Assembly: GCA_902796975.1 (NCBI GenBank)
Contig: CADBRF010000303.1
Span: 1-6,122, forward strand
DNA length: 6,122 nucleotides
Direction of reading: 5' to 3'
Origin: an uncultured Coriobacteriaceae bacterium
GTDB taxonomy: Bacteria > Actinomycetota > Coriobacteriia > Coriobacteriales > QAMH01
In this document: positions 4,751 to 6,122 of the stretch, piece by piece
Numbering within the stretch: position 1 is the first letter of the stretch
Layout: every line of letters begins with the position of its first letter
The notes under the pieces: generated by a model
What the model was told of the DNA's origin: nothing
The model's input: only the letters and a program-made list of their open reading frames with translations
Databases searched by the model: none
Made by a program: the position numbers and the translations under genes

Positions 4751-6122
4751 ATTGCATCTCCGCTTTGTTTTTTCTCGTTCATTCGTGATTCGCTATGACG
4801 CGTGTAATCCTCCGAATACGCTCCAAAAGCCGCATTCTCCTCCGTCTGGCCGGCTTCATCAGAACCTAGACGGAAGAGATGACGTGCCTGGTGAACCGCC
4901 CGCATGCTCGTTGCCTGGTCCTCTTTGGCGCGTGCGCGCAGATACTGGCATACGGGGTCGAGCATTTTCTTGACAATCGCCCTCGTTGCGGCGTTGACCG
5001 ACTCGATTTCATCATCGTCGAGCGTGTAGCCAATGATCTTCAGCAAGTGGTCGACCTCATGCTCACGTATGCCTTCCGCGCGCAGGTGGATATCCTTGAT
5101 GGTGGCTTCGGTGCTGTGCGATTTTTCCCATTCGTTAAAAGAGGCGAGCTCTCGTTCGACAATCGCTCGCGCCTCTTCTGCGGCGAGGCGCCGGTGTTCC
5201 TCGTTGGCGTTGATGATGTCGTTCAAATCGTTCAGATCGTAGACTGTCACGCGGGGAATCATGAGGCAGCGGGGGTCCGCATCTCGGGGCAGTGCGATAT
5301 CGATGATGAGCAGGGGGTTTTCCGCCGGGCGTGTCCGAATACGCTCGGGTGTGATGACGAAATGCGGGGCAGAAGAGGCCGTAAAGACGATGTCCGCCTC
5401 TTCGATGGCATCTGCAATCTCTTCAAAGGGGCGAGCAGCGATGCCAAGTTCGCTGGCTACGGCGTTCGCTCGTTCAAGGGTGCGGCTCATAATCTGCAGG
5501 GAGCCCACTCCAGCTTCGAGAAGGTAGCGAGAGAGCAAGGTTCCCATTTCACCCGCGCCGTTGACCAGCACCTTTGCCTCGGCAAACCCAGGGCAGAGCT
5601 TTTGCGCCACATCCACGGCGACCGTTGCGACCGAAACGTGGCTCTCACCGAGAGCGGTCTGCGTACGCACTCGTTTGCCCACCGAGAACGCCTGGCGGAA
5701 GAGACGGGAAATGAGCATGTCCACGGTGCCGGTGTCGAGCGCGAGCGAAAAGGCGTCGCGCACCTGCCGGATGATTTCCTGCTCGCCGAGGACCATGGAA
5801 TCGAGAGACGAGACGACATCGAAGATGTGCCGCACCGCATCGTCGCCGGCATGGGAATAGAGACAGGCTTTCAATTCGGAGGTGTCGAGGTTTCGGGCGC
5901 TTGCCAGGAAGTTGACCACCTGGAGCTCTCCTATCTGGGCATCGTCGACGCTCAGATAGAACTCTGTTCTGTTGCAGGTGGAAAGGATGACCGAACCAGA
6001 TGTGTTGGGGTTGGCAACCAGGCCCTGGAGAGCATCCGGTATCTCAAAGCGTGAAAAGGCAACCTGCTCGCGCATGGCAACGCCTGCAGTTCGATGGTTC
6101 ACGCCGATAACGAGCGGTTGCA
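4747..6122 (-). CDS. hemA: Glutamyl-tRNA reductase (5' end at or just beyond the window edge)
   Basis: NADPH-dependent enzyme reducing glutamyl-tRNA(Glu) to glutamate-1-semialdehyde, the first step of C5-pathway tetrapyrrole synthesis. A GTG at 6102 is in frame but is not the start: the codons upstream read QPLVIG and complete the conserved N-terminus before VNHRTAG. The frame then reaches the edge with the bases TG, which could be the end of an ATG or GTG start. With that start the catalytic cysteine in STCNRTE becomes Cys50, as in E. coli. Other features in this numbering are LDSMVLGEQEIIRQV (107-121), the NADPH-binding VLVNGAGEMG (185-194), SRTLERA (213-219), IDIALPRD (274-281) and the C-terminal helical dimerisation domain at about 335-417. 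The protein would be about 458 residues, longer than the 418 of E. coli, owing to a polar tail rich in Glu, Ser and Lys. It is the first visible gene of the operon, coupled to hemC. Confidence 0.95.
   Translation of the reverse strand, partial: QPLVIGVNHRTAGVAMREQVAFSRFEIPDALQGLVANPNTSGSVILSTCNRTEFYLSVDDAQIGELQVVNFLASARNLDTSELKACLYSHAGDDAVRHIFDVVSSLDSMVLGEQEIIRQVRDAFSLALDTGTVDMLISRLFRQAFSVGKRVRTQTALGESHVSVATVAVDVAQKLCPGFAEAKVLVNGAGEMGTLLSRYLLEAGVGSLQIMSRTLERANAVASELGIAARPFEEIADAIEEADIVFTASSAPHFVITPERIRTRPAENPLLIIDIALPRDADPRCLMIPRVTVYDLNDLNDIINANEEHRRLAAEEARAIVERELASFNEWEKSHSTEATIKDIHLRAEGIREHEVDHLLKIIGYTLDDDEIESVNAATRAIVKKMLDPVCQYLRARAKEDQATSMRAVHQARHLFRLGSDEAGQTEENAAFGAYSEDYTRHSESRMNEKKQSGDAI
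4757..4761 (-). promoter_or_regulatory. Ribosome binding site of hemC inside the end of hemA
   Basis: GGAGA on the minus strand, within the last codons of hemA, ends 6 nt before the hemC ATG at 4750. Together with the 4-bp ATGA overlap it supports termination-reinitiation coupling. Confidence 0.6.

Noticed and set aside
4879..6054. Long plus-strand open frame of 391 codons opposite hemA
   Set aside because: It is a shadow of hemA. The composition (many His, Arg, Gly and Val) is typical of an antisense frame, and the minus strand carries all HemA motifs.

Overview
The window is a compact bacterial chromosomal segment dominated by tetrapyrrole (siroheme/heme) biosynthesis, with one membrane transporter gene in the middle. 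It contains five protein-coding genes. Two of them run off the window edges. No RNA genes, mobile elements or CRISPR arrays were seen.

Layout: (i) 1-970, minus strand, the 5' 323 codons of a radical SAM protein recognised as AhbC (12,18-didecarboxysiroheme deacetylase), cut by the left edge. (ii) 971-1275, a divergent intergenic region of about 300 bp with short direct and inverted repeats that could be regulatory. (iii) 1276-2196, plus strand, a ten-helix EamA/DMT-family transporter. (iv) 2177-6122, minus strand, the operon hemA-hemC-cobA/hemD, transcribed right to left. hemA and hemC overlap by 4 bp, hemC and cobA/hemD are 54 bp apart, and the 5' end of hemA is cut at the right edge, probably inside its start codon. 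The transporter and cobA/hemD are convergent and overlap by 20 bp at their 3' ends.

How the genes fit together: HemA makes glutamate-1-semialdehyde from glutamyl-tRNA. HemC assembles porphobilinogen into hydroxymethylbilane. The HemD half of the fusion closes it to uroporphyrinogen III, and the CobA half methylates that to precorrin-2. After oxidation and iron insertion to siroheme, and decarboxylation by AhbA/B (not in the window), AhbC removes the two acetate side chains to give Fe-coproporphyrin III, which AhbD would convert to heme b. A uroporphyrinogen methyltransferase fusion together with ahbC points to the siroheme-dependent (alternative) heme pathway. hemB, hemL, the precorrin-2 dehydrogenase/ferrochelatase, ahbA/B and ahbD are not here and must lie elsewhere.

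Organism: the moderately high GC, purine-rich Shine-Dalgarno sequences, use of GTG starts and the siroheme-dependent pathway suggest an anaerobic bacterium, for example a coriobacterium (Eggerthellaceae-like) or a sulfate reducer. I cannot settle this from the sequence alone. Apart from the structured intergenic region and the unexplained transporter between the two tetrapyrrole blocks, this looks like an ordinary metabolic locus, and I see no convincing new system.
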